A stretch of 64,000 nt of DNA from Brevundimonas vitisensis (lineage in GTDB: Bacteria > Pseudomonadota > Alphaproteobacteria > Caulobacterales > Caulobacteraceae): contig NZ_CP067977.1 of assembly GCF_016656965.1 (NCBI RefSeq), positions 496,001-560,000 on the forward strand. The letters run 5' to 3'. The stretch's first letter is position 1, and each line of letters begins with the position of its first letter. This document shows positions 16,205 through 25,265 of this stretch, piece after piece. The notes beneath the pieces were generated by a model. That model searched no databases and was not told where the DNA came from. It was given only the letters and a program-made list of their open reading frames with translations. The translations under genes and the position numbers were made by a program.

Positions 16205-18547
16205 ATGATGACCAAGCCTCCGCGCCGCTCCCCCGCCGGCCTACCCGATCCCGAAACCCTGCTGGCCTTTCTGCGTGAGGCAGGATCGGCCGAAAAGACC
16301 GACATCGCCCGCCATTTCGGCCTGAAGGGCGACGAGCGCCGCATGCTGCGCGAAATGATCCGGACCCTGGAAGCCGAGGGCAAGCTGGGCAAGCGTGGCC
16401 GCAAGGGCTTCTCGCCGGTCGGCAGCCTGCCGCCTGTCGGTGTGGCCGATGTGGTGGAACGCGACATCGACGGCGACCTGTTCGTGCGTCTGGTCGAGGC
16501 GACGGAAGATGCGCCGCGGGCCCTGCTGATGCCTGATAACGGCGGAAAGACCGGCCCGGCCCCCGGCCTGGGCGATCGGGTTCTGGTCAAGTTCGCGCGC
16601 GCGGGCGACGGCTGGGAAGCCCGCCTGATCAAGAAGCTGGATACCGGAAACAACCGCGTTCTGGGGGTCATTCGGAAGTCCAACCGCGAATGCCGGGTCG
16701 AGCCGGTCGATCGGCGATCCAAGGACGTGCTGTTCGTGCCGCCCGCACAGGCAGCGGACCTGAAGGACGGCGATCTGGTTCTGGCCGCCATCGAGAAGGG
16801 CGAGCACCGGTATGGTCCCAAGCGCGGCAAAATCCTGGAGGTCATAGGCCGCGAGGACGACCCGCGCGCTGCATCGCTGATTGCGATCCATGCCCATGGC
16901 GTGCCGACCGGCTTCTCCGAGGCCGTCGAGCGCGAGGCCGAGGACCAGGAACTGCCCAGCCTGAAAGGTCGCGAGGACCTGCGACAGGTTCCGTTCATCA
17001 CCATCGATCCGGCGGATGCCCGCGACCACGACGACGCCGTCTATGCCGAGCGTGATACCGATCCGAAGAACGCGGACGGCTGGATCGTCTGGGTCGCCAT
17101 CGCCGACGTCGCCGCCTATGTCCGGCCCGGCACGGCGCTGGATCGCGAGGCCCGCGCCAAGGGCAACTCGACCTATTTCCCCGATCGCGTCGAGCCGATG
17201 CTGCCCGAACGCCTGTCCAACGGCCTGTGCAGTCTGAAGGAGGGCGAAAACCGCGCCTGTCTGGCCGTGCGGATGGTGTTCGACAAGGACGGCCGCAAGA
17301 CAGGCCACAAGTTCGTGCGCGGCCTGATGCGGTCGCACGCCAAGCTTTCCTATGAGCAGGCGCAAGCGGCCATTGACGGTCCAGAGAACGGCGGCGGCAC
17401 CGATGACACGACCGGCCCCATCATGGAGGCCATCCTCTATCCGCTGTGGAATGCCTATCGCACCCTGCTGAAGGGCCGGTTGAAGCGCAGCCCCCTGGCC
17501 ATCGACAGCCCCGAGCGCCGCATCCTGATGGCCCCCGACGGCGGGATTGCCGCGATCGTGCCGCGCAAATCGCTGGAGGCGCACCGGCTGATCGAGGAGA
17601 TGATGATCCAGGCCAATGTCTGCGCCGCCGAGACGCTGGAGCAGAAAAAGACGCCGTTGATCTTCCGCGTCCACGATGCCCCCAGCCAGGAAAAGCTGTT
17701 CAATCTGGCCGACTTTCTCCAGACCCTGGCCATGCCCTGGGCCAAGGGCGAGCCGGCGACGACCAAGCGGTTCAACAAGCTGCTGGATCAGACGCGTGAG
17801 ACGCCCCATGCCGAGGTCGTCAACGAGGTCGTCCTGCGGTCCCAGATGCAGGCGATCTACAGCCCCGAGAACGTCGGCCATTTCGGACTGAACCTGGACC
17901 GCTATGCCCACTTCACCTCGCCCATCCGGCGCTATTCGGACCTGATCGTGCACAGGGGCCTGATCCGGGCGCTGAAGCTGGGGTCGGACGGCCTGACGGA
18001 CCGCGAGATCGCAGAGTTGTCGACCATCGCCGAGCAGGTGACCGCCACCGAGCGCCGCTCCATGGCGGCCGAGCGCGATGCCATGGATCGCTATGTGGCC
18101 GCCTTTCTGGAGGATCGCGTCGGGGCCACCTTCCCCGGCCGGATCACTGGAGTGACTCGCTTTGGCCTGTTTGTGCGGCTGGCCGAAACGGGGGCCGATG
18201 GACTGGTGCCCGTGTCATCGCTGGGCGGCGAGTATTTCCACCACGACGACAAGGCGCATGCCCTGGTCGGCGAACGCTCGGGCCAGCGCTGGCTCTTGGG
18301 GCGTTCGGTCGAGGTCAAATTGGTCGAGGCGACGCCGGTGACCGGGGGCCTGCTGTTCGAAATGCTGTCCGATCCCGATCCGCGCGATCCCAATGCCCCC
18401 GCCCCTCGCCTGGGTCTGCGCGGGCGTGGCCCCATGGGCAAGGGGCGCGATGGCAGCGGCCCGCCCAAGCGCGGCTCCAAACGCCCTGGCGGGCCGAAGC
18501 CGCCGAGCGGGGGCCTCAAGGGCGTTCGAAAGGGCAAGCGGCGGTAA
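16205..18547 (+). CDS. rnr: Ribonuclease R
   Basis: A 780-aa processive 3'-5' exoribonuclease. In order: an N-terminal winged-helix (SAEKTDIARHFGLKGDERRM, about 25-45), cold-shock/OB domains, the RNB catalytic domain with the metal-binding TIDPADARDHDDAVYAERD (about 270-290), and an S1 domain (TFPGRITGVTRFGLFVRL, about 640). The tail from about 725 is Gly/Lys/Arg-rich, as in other RNase R proteins that load structured RNA. Two in-frame ATGs (16205, 16208) begin the frame. Confidence 0.96.
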   Translation: MMTKPPRRSPAGLPDPETLLAFLREAGSAEKTDIARHFGLKGDERRMLREMIRTLEAEGKLGKRGRKGFSPVGSLPPVGVADVVERDIDGDLFVRLVEATEDAPRALLMPDNGGKTGPAPGLGDRVLVKFARAGDGWEARLIKKLDTGNNRVLGVIRKSNRECRVEPVDRRSKDVLFVPPAQAADLKDGDLVLAAIEKGEHRYGPKRGKILEVIGREDDPRAASLIAIHAHGVPTGFSEAVEREAEDQELPSLKGREDLRQVPFITIDPADARDHDDAVYAERDTDPKNADGWIVWVAIADVAAYVRPGTALDREARAKGNSTYFPDRVEPMLPERLSNGLCSLKEGENRACLAVRMVFDKDGRKTGHKFVRGLMRSHAKLSYEQAQAAIDGPENGGGTDDTTGPIMEAILYPLWNAYRTLLKGRLKRSPLAIDSPERRILMAPDGGIAAIVPRKSLEAHRLIEEMMIQANVCAAETLEQKKTPLIFRVHDAPSQEKLFNLADFLQTLAMPWAKGEPATTKRFNKLLDQTRETPHAEVVNEVVLRSQMQAIYSPENVGHFGLNLDRYAHFTSPIRRYSDLIVHRGLIRALKLGSDGLTDREIAELSTIAEQVTATERRSMAAERDAMDRYVAAFLEDRVGATFPGRITGVTRFGLFVRLAETGADGLVPVSSLGGEYFHHDDKAHALVGERSGQRWLLGRSVEVKLVEATPVTGGLLFEMLSDPDPRDPNAPAPRLGLRGRGPMGKGRDGSGPPKRGSKRPGGPKPPSGGLKGVRKGKRR

Positions 18548-18562
18548 GACTGTCCACGGGCG

Positions 18563-18952
18563 CTAGATTGCCACCCAGGCAAGGAGCCCGCCCATTCCGA
18601 CCGAGACCGGCCCGATCAGCCTGACGGCCCAGACCGGTATCCGGGCGGCCCACCAGGTCGAATAGGCGACATGCCAACGGCGTGGCAGCAGCATCAGAGC
18701 CAGGGCAGACACGATCAAAAAGATGCCAATCATGCTGATCGCGGCAGGATGGCGTGTCGTAGCTGCCGCCAGGATGAAGACCAGACCGGCCATGATCCTG
18801 ACCGCCATCTCGCCGAAGTGGATGAGGGGCGTGCGACCCATCATCGCCAGGACATCCAGTGCACGCTGCGGAGCCATGACCATCCATACGCCCAGCCCTG
18901 CAAGCCACAGGCCGAGCAAAACCAGCAGACCCTGGGATACGAGGGCAATCAC
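18563..18952 (-). CDS. Small integral membrane protein of unknown function
   Basis: About 129 aa with four hydrophobic segments and the motif WMVMAPQRALDVLAMMGRT between the first two. The frame has no upstream ATG. I chose the GTG at 18952, which follows GGTGGAG at good spacing; TTG codons up to 19009 give a longer version. No family is recognised. It is divergent from the NUDIX gene and its end lies 15 nt from the end of rnr. Confidence 0.6.
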   Translation of the reverse strand: MIALVSQGLLVLLGLWLAGLGVWMVMAPQRALDVLAMMGRTPLIHFGEMAVRIMAGLVFILAAATTRHPAAISMIGIFLIVSALALMLLPRRWHVAYSTWWAARIPVWAVRLIGPVSVGMGGLLAWVAI

Positions 18953-19029
18953 GGACAATCTCCACCGGGAGTCGGTTGCCAAGACTACAGCTCTTGGGAA
19001 AGGCAACAAAAGCGCCTAGCAGATCGGTC

Positions 19030-19743
19030 GTGACCCTCGCCGACCCACCTTTCGATGCTGCCGCCGATCTGGCCGATGCGCCGCGTGTCGGGGGACGGCA
19101 GCGCCCTCGCGATGCCGCCACATTGATCCTGACGCGCACACGTCACGGCCAGGCGGAGGTGCTGATGGGCCGCCGGGCACCGGGCCATGTCTTCATGGCG
19201 GCCAAATGGGTGTTTCCGGGCGGACGGGTGGAGCGGGCCGACTTCACGGCCGCCAGCGGCACCGAACTGTCAGACGAAACCGCGCAGTTGCTGGCGCGCG
19301 AAATGCCCAGCCGCCGGGCGCGGGCCTTGGCTCTGGCGGCGGTGCGCGAGACGTTCGAGGAGACGGGGCTGATCCTGGGCACCCAGGCCCCCACGGCCTC
19401 CGTCGCCGGACCCTGGCGCGAGTTCCGCGCTGCCGGGGCCCTGCCCGACCTGTCGGCGCTCAGCTATATCGCCCGGGCCATCACGCCGCCGGGTCGCAGC
19501 CGCCGTTTCGATGCCCGCTTCTTCATCGCGTCGTCCGATGCCCTGCTGCATCCCGAACCGACCGCCGGATCGGGTGAACTGGACGAGATCGCCTGGCTGT
19601 CGCTGGACCAGATGCAGAACCTGGACCTGCCCGCCATCACCCGTTTCGTCCTGGGCGAGGTCGCGGCGCGGGCGGAGCAGGCTGATCGCCCCCTGCCCTT
19701 CGTGCGGCAACTGCATGGTCGCCACATCGTCCAGCGGCTTTAG
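19030..19743 (+). CDS. NUDIX hydrolase family protein
   Basis: About 237 aa from a GTG at 19030 (a TTG at 18976 would add 18 residues). KWVFPGGRVERADF followed, after an insertion of about 28 residues, by RETFEETGLILG forms a NUDIX box with an expanded loop, as in the mammalian NUDT19/CoA-type branch and related bacterial proteins. RALALAAVRETF supports this. The substrate is not readable. The last 4 nt overlap the convergent oxidoreductase gene. Confidence 0.8.
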   Translation: MTLADPPFDAAADLADAPRVGGRQRPRDAATLILTRTRHGQAEVLMGRRAPGHVFMAAKWVFPGGRVERADFTAASGTELSDETAQLLAREMPSRRARALALAAVRETFEETGLILGTQAPTASVAGPWREFRAAGALPDLSALSYIARAITPPGRSRRFDARFFIASSDALLHPEPTAGSGELDEIAWLSLDQMQNLDLPAITRFVLGEVAARAEQADRPLPFVRQLHGRHIVQRL

Positions 19744-21317
19744 CGGACCCGCAAATCCTTCAGCACCGCACGGGCGGCGTTGTGTCCGGGTGCCCCGGTG
19801 ACGCCACCGCCCGGATGGGCTCCGGAGCCGCACAGATACAGCCCCTTTACCGGCATCCGGTGATCGGCATGCCCCATCACCGGCCGGGCGCTGAACAGCT
19901 GATCCAGCGTCAGACGCCCGTGGAAGATGTCGCCGCCGACCAGGCCGAAGCGCCGTTCCAGGTCACGCGGACCCAAGGCCAGCTGCCCGATCACCGAAGC
20001 CTTGAACCCCGGCGCATGGGCTTCGACCGTGTCGATCATCACATCCGCCACGGCTTCGCGGTGCTCATCCGCCAGGTCGGGGGCCACATGCTGGCAGAAC
20101 AGGCTGGCCACATGCTGGCCGGGCGGGGCCAAGCTATCGTCCAGGGTCGAGGGGATCAGCATTTCGACGATCGGCTGGGCCGACCACCCGTTCAGCCGGG
20201 CCTGGGCGTGGGCGCGGTCCATATAGGCCAGGCTGGGGGCGATAATGATGCCCGCCGTATGGTGATCGCCCGGCTGCGGCAGGGCAGCGAATCGCGGCAG
20301 CTCGGACAAGGCTACATTCATCCGGAAGGTCCCGGACCCGGAAGCATAACGCCCCATCCGCTCGGTGAAGTCCGAAGGCACCACGGCCGGATCGACCAGC
20401 CGGTCGAACAACAGGCGCGGATGCAGGTTCGAAACCACAGCCCGGGCCCGGACGACATCGCCCGCCGCCGTGACCGCCCCCACGGCCCGGCCCCCTTCGG
20501 TCAGGACCTGGGCCACCTCGGCATCCAGCCGGACCTCGACACCGTGCTCGGCACAGGCCGCGGCCATGGCCTGGGTGATCGCCCCCATGCCCCCTATGGC
20601 ATGGCCCCAAACGCCCTTGCGGCCATTCACCTCGCCGAACACGTGGTGCAGCAGGACATAGGCCGAGCCGGGCGTATAGGGGCTGGCATAGTTGCCGACG
20701 ACGCTGTCGAAGCCGAACAGGGCCTTGATGGGATCGCTCTCGAACCAGCCGTCCAGCCAGTCGCCGGCCGACTTGGCGAACAGGTCCAGCAGGTCGCGCC
20801 GTCCCTGTGTGTCCAGACCCATCGCCTGACGTCCCAGCGCTCCGGCGCTCAGCAGTTCGGGCAACATGGCCGTCCAGCCGCCTTCGACCACATTGGGCGG
20901 AGCCCTGAGCACCCAGTCGCGCAGGACGCCGGCCACGACCTCCAGCCGCCGCTCGTACTCGGGCAGGCGCTCGGCATCGCGGGCCGAGAACCGGGCCACC
21001 TGCTCCTGCGTCCGGCCCTCGCCCGCCAGGAAATGGTCGCCGCCCGGCAGGGGCAGGAAGTTCGACATCCGCCGCTCGACGACCCGAAGGCCATGCCGGG
21101 CCAGGTCCATGTCGGCAATGACGCGCGGGTTCAGCAGGCTGACGGTATAGCTGGCGGTGGAGTTGCGAAATCCGGGATGGAACTCCTCGGTCACCGCCGC
21201 CCCGCCGACGACGTGACGGCGCTCCAGCACCGTGACCTTCAGTCCGGCCCGGGCGAGGTAGAAGGCGCAGACCAGCCCGTTGTGTCCGCCGCCCAGGATG
21301 ACGACGTCGGCGGTCAC
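19740..21317 (-). CDS. Phytoene-desaturase-like NAD(P)/FAD-dependent oxidoreductase
   Basis: About 525 aa from a GTG at 21317. The FAD-binding start VILGGGHNGLVCAFYLARAG is followed by LERRHVVGGAAVTEEF, and the C-terminus has GLYLCGSGAHPGGGVTG with APGHNAAR, characteristic of the CrtI/PYROXD2-like amine-oxidase fold. No carotenoid synthase gene is present here, so a carotenoid role is not supported. Its GTG start overlaps the DUF1489 stop by 4 nt (GTGA), indicating translational coupling. Confidence 0.85.
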   Translation of the reverse strand: MTADVVILGGGHNGLVCAFYLARAGLKVTVLERRHVVGGAAVTEEFHPGFRNSTASYTVSLLNPRVIADMDLARHGLRVVERRMSNFLPLPGGDHFLAGEGRTQEQVARFSARDAERLPEYERRLEVVAGVLRDWVLRAPPNVVEGGWTAMLPELLSAGALGRQAMGLDTQGRRDLLDLFAKSAGDWLDGWFESDPIKALFGFDSVVGNYASPYTPGSAYVLLHHVFGEVNGRKGVWGHAIGGMGAITQAMAAACAEHGVEVRLDAEVAQVLTEGGRAVGAVTAAGDVVRARAVVSNLHPRLLFDRLVDPAVVPSDFTERMGRYASGSGTFRMNVALSELPRFAALPQPGDHHTAGIIIAPSLAYMDRAHAQARLNGWSAQPIVEMLIPSTLDDSLAPPGQHVASLFCQHVAPDLADEHREAVADVMIDTVEAHAPGFKASVIGQLALGPRDLERRFGLVGGDIFHGRLTLDQLFSARPVMGHADHRMPVKGLYLCGSGAHPGGGVTGAPGHNAARAVLKDLRVR

Positions 21318-21709
21318 CAAGCGCCCATCTCGCGCAACTGCTTGGCCAGATCGACCGGCAGTTCGCCGGCATCCATGGACGACAGGTCCATCGGCGCGTC
21401 CTTGGGCTCCAGATAACGCCAACCCTGAAACGCGCGGCGAGCCTGGGGCGCGGTGCGGATCACCTCGGGGGCCAGGCGGATCAGGCATTGCGACGCCTTG
21501 CCCTCGCCGCGGGTGGTCACGTCAAGAATGGGCATGCGGCAGACGACCGAACCCTTCATGACCCAATAAAGCGAGCCACCGTCTTCCAGCTCCATGGCGC
21601 GTTTGGGGGTCTGGCGTGTGTGAACCACCAGCCAGTCCCCCTTGCTCACCCGGCGCTCCAGGGTCTCGACCTTGGCCACGCCGACACACAGTTTGATGAG
21701 GTGGATCAG
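21314..21709 (-). CDS. DUF1489 family protein, probable CTG start
   Basis: A protein of about 131 aa with the DUF1489 signatures TPKRAMELEDGGSLYWVMKG, LDVTTRGEGK and FQGWRYLEPKDAPMDL. The usual start choice (GTG at 21679) would cut off LIHLIKLCVGV, which matches the HLIKLxVG start of this family. In frame with it the only plausible initiator is CTG at 21709, whose CTGA overlaps the TGA of the upstream gene; no ATG, GTG or TTG was found. Function unknown. It is coupled on the other side to the oxidoreductase by a GTGA overlap. Confidence 0.75.
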   Translation of the reverse strand: MIHLIKLCVGVAKVETLERRVSKGDWLVVHTRQTPKRAMELEDGGSLYWVMKGSVVCRMPILDVTTRGEGKASQCLIRLAPEVIRTAPQARRAFQGWRYLEPKDAPMDLSSMDAGELPVDLAKQLREMGAW

Positions 21710-22080
21710 GGCTGCTGCGCCTGGGTCTCGCCGAAGGCAATCATCTCATTGCCCTTGGCCATCAACTCCTGAGAGCACCGTTCAGCATCGCCGGCCAAGG
21801 TCTCGACGGGCGTGCCCCGTCGATAATCCTCGGTCGCTTGCAGCCAGTTGGTGGACGGCGTGCGTCCCTCAAGCCGGCCCAGATAGTAGAAGACGCCGGG
21901 CATAACCTGGTCCGATGCCTCGCCGCCCATCTCCACGATGGTAACGAGCAGCGCCAGGCATTTCATGTCGGCAACGTCAGCGGGCTTGGACGGCACGCTC
22001 TGAGCCTTGGCCGCAAGCGGAGCCATCAGACCGAAGGTCAGGGCCAGGGCCGCAGCCCCCTTCATCATCGTACGGGTCAC
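21706..22080 (-). CDS. Exported protein of unknown function
   Basis: About 124 aa from a GTG at 22080 preceded by GGGGAG with a 7-nt spacer; a GTG at 22104 and ATGs at 22068/22065 are alternatives. The signal peptide (MMKGAAALALTFGLMAPLAA) is cut near AKA. The mature part contains MKCLALLVTIVEMGG, VFYYLGRLEGRTP and AERCSQELMAKG, a small helical fold with two Cys. It is reminiscent of the protein at 15741. It heads a run into DUF1489 and the oxidoreductase. Confidence 0.62.
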   Translation of the reverse strand: MTRTMMKGAAALALTFGLMAPLAAKAQSVPSKPADVADMKCLALLVTIVEMGGEASDQVMPGVFYYLGRLEGRTPSTNWLQATEDYRRGTPVETLAGDAERCSQELMAKGNEMIAFGETQAQQP

Positions 22081-22189
22081 GCAGGCACTCCCCAGGGAAA
22101 ACACAACGCATGCTCATACCGCGATTGCGTACGCTTGCCGAGAGCGACTCGTGCGACAGGAAGCGCCGCACGTTGAAAGGATGGCGCGG

Positions 22190-22480
22190 ATGTATGGCCT
22201 GATCGCCAAGATGACGGCAGCGCCGGGACAGCGCGATGCGCTGACCGCCATACTTCTGGACGAGCTGACGGGCCGTCCAGGCTGCCTCAGCTATATCGTG
22301 GCCCACGACCCGGCAGACGACAATGCCGTCTGGGTGACCGAAGTCTGGATCGACGAAGCCACCCATCGCACCTCGGTTCGTGACCCTGCGGTCAAGGCGG
22401 TCATCACGCGATGCATCGACAAGATGGCCACCTTCAGCGACGCCCAGGTCACGCGCCCCCTGGGCGGGACGGGGCTATAG
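22190..22480 (+). CDS. Antibiotic biosynthesis monooxygenase (ABM) domain protein
   Basis: A 96-aa ferredoxin-like ABM-fold protein. MYGLIAKMTAAPGQRDAL, GRPGCLSYIVAHDP and AVWVTEVWIDEATH match the family (YgiN, HmoA and quinol monooxygenase relatives). Such proteins oxidise aromatic or quinol substrates without cofactor, or act in heme breakdown; nothing here picks a substrate. I start at 22190, as homologues begin with MYGLIxKMTA; a GAAAGG site lies upstream. The longer reading to 22007 overlaps the divergent exported-protein gene. Confidence 0.82.
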   Translation: MYGLIAKMTAAPGQRDALTAILLDELTGRPGCLSYIVAHDPADDNAVWVTEVWIDEATHRTSVRDPAVKAVITRCIDKMATFSDAQVTRPLGGTGL

Positions 22481-22560
22481 TCGAGCTTCCCTTCCGATCG
22501 TATGCGGTGGGAGGTGGCGCGGCGCGGCCAAGCGCCCTGGCGGAGGGGCTCCTGGGACGA

Positions 22561-24450
22561 CTAGGTCGCGACGACCACGGCCAGGACTGTGCCTTCGCCG
22601 ACCTGGTCGCCGACGGTGACCGAGACGCTTTCGACCGTGCCGTCGAAGGGGGCGGTCAGGGCGTGTTCCATCTTCATGGCTTCCAGCACCACGATGGGCT
22701 GGCCCTTAGTGACGGCGTCCCCGGCCTGTGCCGAGGCGGCAACGATCTTGCCCGGCATGGGGGCGCGGAGGGAGCCGTCGGAGGCAGACGCCGTGCCGAA
22801 GGCTGTGGCCGATGGCATGACGTAGGTCACTGCGAAAGCATTGCCGTCCACAAAGGCGGGGATTGTCGATTCCAGCGCGAAGAAATCGACGAACTGCTCC
22901 TCCCATGACCAAGGCAACGGCAAGGTCCTCGCTTCGCCATCGACGTAGAGCCGCCCCTCATTGCGAGGTTCGGCATTCAGCCGAAAGCCGCGGGCGACCA
23001 AGTCGCCGCCCAGCGCCTGCGTCATCAGCGCAGCCCGATTTCTTAGGCTGAGAGCGAATGGCTTCAAGGCGTCGTCGGCGATCGTCGCAACGGCTAGGAG
23101 TTTCTCCTCCTCCGCCCCAATGAAACCCGTGTCGACGTCACCCTCAACGAACCGGGGATGTTCCAGACACCGGACCAGGAAGCCCGCATTGGTCTTGACC
23201 GGCCACACCTGGACCGAGCCGCAGGCCTTCGCCAGCTTGGCCGCCGCTGCCTCGCGCGTGTCGGCATGGACGATCAGCTTGGCGATCATAGGGTCGTAGA
23301 ACTGGCTGACCTCGCCGCCCTGCTGCACGCCCGTGTCGATGCGAAGGCCGTCCGGCATCACGAAATGGTCCAGCTTGCCGATGCTGGGCAGGAAGCCGTT
23401 CGAGGGATCCTCGGCATAGAGGCGGGCTTCCATGGCCCAGCCCTTCATCGGGATGTCGGCCTGGGCCAGGGGCACGGGCTGGCCTGCCGCCACGCGGAAC
23501 TGCCATTCGACCAGGTCGACGCCGGTAATGGCCTCGGTCACCGGGTGCTCGACCTGCAGCCGGGTGTTCATCTCCATGAACCAGATGCGGTCGGCGCGCA
23601 GGCCCTCGGTGCCGTCGGCGATGAACTCGATGGTCCCTGCCCCGACATAGTCCACCGCCTTCGCCGCACGCACGGCGGCATCGGTGACGGCGGCGCGGGT
23701 CGCGGCGTCCATGCCGGGCGCGGGCGCTTCCTCGATCACCTTCTGATGACGGCGTTGCAGGGAGCAGTCGCGTTCATACAGATGGACCACAGTGCCGTGG
23801 CTGTCGCCAAAGACCTGAACCTCGATGTGGCGGGGCGACAGGATGTATTTCTCGATCAGGACCCGGTCGTCGCCGAAGCTGGATGCGGCCTCGCGCTGGC
23901 AGGACGCCAGGGCGTCGAGGAAGGCCTCGGCGGCATCGACGCGGCGCATGCCCTTTCCGCCGCCGCCCGCAACCGCCTTGATCAGGACAGGATAGCCGAT
24001 GGCATCGGCCTCGGCTTTCAGCCGCTGGGGGGTCTGGTCCTCACCCATATAGCCGGGGGTGACGGGCACGCCCGCCTCGACCATCAGTGCCTTGGCCGCA
24101 TCCTTCAGCCCCATGGCGCGGATGGCGGCCGGAGGGGCACCGATCCAGACCAGACCCGCAGCCATGACGGCCTCGGCGAAGTCGGCATTCTCGCTCAGGA
24201 AGCCATAGCCGGGGTGGATGGCCTCAGCCCCGGTAGCCTTGGCTGCTGCCAGCACTTTTGCTGCGTCCAGATAGGATTCGCGCGCAGGGGCCGGGCCGAT
24301 CAGAACCGCCTCGTCCGCCGTCCGCACATGCAGGGCGTGGGCATCGGCCTCGGAGTAGACGGCGATGGTTCGTATTCCCATCCGCTTGGCGGTTCGGAAC
24401 ACACGACAGGCGATCTCGCCGCGATTGGCGACCAGGACGGATTTGAACAT
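22561..24450 (-). CDS. mccA: Methylcrotonyl-CoA carboxylase, biotin-containing alpha subunit
   Basis: A 629-aa fused biotin carboxylase and biotin carrier protein. FKSVLVANRGEIACRVF, HPGYGFLSENADFA, the ATP-grasp loop AGGGGKGMR (about 158-166) and EMNTRLQVEHPVTE define the carboxylase half; EAMKMEHAL (about 595) carries the biotinylated Lys. Acetyl-, propionyl- and methylcrotonyl-CoA carboxylases share this layout. I prefer methylcrotonyl-CoA (leucine catabolism) because the only carboxyltransferase in the window (37272) looks like MccB. The two are about 13 kb apart. Confidence 0.82.
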   Translation of the reverse strand: MFKSVLVANRGEIACRVFRTAKRMGIRTIAVYSEADAHALHVRTADEAVLIGPAPARESYLDAAKVLAAAKATGAEAIHPGYGFLSENADFAEAVMAAGLVWIGAPPAAIRAMGLKDAAKALMVEAGVPVTPGYMGEDQTPQRLKAEADAIGYPVLIKAVAGGGGKGMRRVDAAEAFLDALASCQREAASSFGDDRVLIEKYILSPRHIEVQVFGDSHGTVVHLYERDCSLQRRHQKVIEEAPAPGMDAATRAAVTDAAVRAAKAVDYVGAGTIEFIADGTEGLRADRIWFMEMNTRLQVEHPVTEAITGVDLVEWQFRVAAGQPVPLAQADIPMKGWAMEARLYAEDPSNGFLPSIGKLDHFVMPDGLRIDTGVQQGGEVSQFYDPMIAKLIVHADTREAAAAKLAKACGSVQVWPVKTNAGFLVRCLEHPRFVEGDVDTGFIGAEEEKLLAVATIADDALKPFALSLRNRAALMTQALGGDLVARGFRLNAEPRNEGRLYVDGEARTLPLPWSWEEQFVDFFALESTIPAFVDGNAFAVTYVMPSATAFGTASASDGSLRAPMPGKIVAASAQAGDAVTKGQPIVVLEAMKMEHALTAPFDGTVESVSVTVGDQVGEGTVLAVVVAT

Positions 24451-24499
24451 GACCGCTTATTAGCGGGCGTTGCGGGCGCTGTCTTCCAGGCGGTGCGAT

Positions 24500-24775
24500 C
24501 TAAGCCTTGTCCGAGATGTCGAACCGCCACTTCATGAACAGCACCCCGGCCGCCATGACCAGGGCGCAGCTGTTGGCGAATACGACGGGCCAGGCCGTGG
24601 TCAGGACGCCATAAACCACCCACAGGATGAAACAGGTCACCGTCAGGGAATAGGTCTTCAGCGACACCGAGGAGGCGTCGCGGTCCTTCCAGATCTTGAT
24701 CATCTGCGGCGCAAAACTGCTGATGGAACAGAGAGCTGCACCGGTTCCGACGATGTTGGCGATCAGGTCGCTCAT
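24500..24775 (-). CDS. SemiSWEET-type transporter (PQ-loop, three helices)
   Basis: A 91-aa membrane protein with three helices. NIVGTGAALCSISSFAPQMI holds the conserved Pro-Gln of the PQ-loop, followed by KDRDASSVSLKTY and a third helix with ALVMAAGVLFMKW. It is the bacterial half-unit of SWEET sugar transporters, which works as a dimer; the sugar is unknown. Its ATG overlaps the stop of the iron-permease-like gene by 4 nt (ATGA). Confidence 0.85.
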   Translation of the reverse strand: MSDLIANIVGTGAALCSISSFAPQMIKIWKDRDASSVSLKTYSLTVTCFILWVVYGVLTTAWPVVFANSCALVMAAGVLFMKWRFDISDKA

Positions 24776-25206
24776 GCCTTGGCCTTGGCTTTGTTGCGCG
24801 GCTTACGGGGTGGGGCCTTGGCTCCGATCGCGCCCGGAGGCTGGCCGGAGGCGACGCGTTCGGCACGCTTCTCGACCTCGGCCAGGATGGCCTCCAGCTC
24901 CTCGTCTGTCAGATGTTCGATGCCGATGAAGCGGTCGCTGGGCCCCTTCAGACCGAAGATCAGCTCGTCCAGCTTGGCCTGCATGGCGGCGGCGTCACGG
25001 TTCTGGGTGTTCTGGATCAGGAACACCATCAGGAAGGTGACGATGGTCGTGCCCGTGTTGATGACCAGCTGCCAGGTCTCGCTGAAGCCGAAGACCGGAC
25101 CACTGATGGCCCATACCAGCACCACCGCGACGCAGGCGATGAATGTCCAGGGCCGGCCCGTGACCTTGGCCGTCGCGGTGGCGAACCGGATGAATATCTT
25201 TTCCAT
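24772..25206 (-). CDS. Low-affinity iron permease family protein
   Basis: A 144-aa protein with two membrane segments (WTFIACVAVVLVWAISGPVF and TIVTFLMVFLIQNTQNRD), then a cytosolic helix with AKLDELIFGLKGPSDRFIGI and EHLTDEELE. FLIQNTQNRDAAAMQAKLDELI is the bacterial signature of the family named after yeast Fet4-type permeases. Iron transport has not been shown for these short bacterial versions. The Lys/Pro/Ala-rich tail precedes the 4-nt overlap with SemiSWEET. Confidence 0.8.
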   Translation of the reverse strand: MEKIFIRFATATAKVTGRPWTFIACVAVVLVWAISGPVFGFSETWQLVINTGTTIVTFLMVFLIQNTQNRDAAAMQAKLDELIFGLKGPSDRFIGIEHLTDEELEAILAEVEKRAERVASGQPPGAIGAKAPPRKPRNKAKAKA

Positions 25207-25265
25207 TCGGCCCTAACGGCACCGCTTCGGGGCGGTTCCTGATGCAGAAAATTCGGACCTGTCGG

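Noticed and set aside
16580..16594. GTTC-N7-GTTC sequence, the alphaproteobacterial LexA box pattern
   Set aside because: It lies inside the rnr coding region, far from any start, and the motif is short enough to occur by chance.
19782..21416. 544-codon plus-strand frame opposite the CrtI-like gene
   Set aside because: Antisense shadow of a gene with clear FAD motifs.
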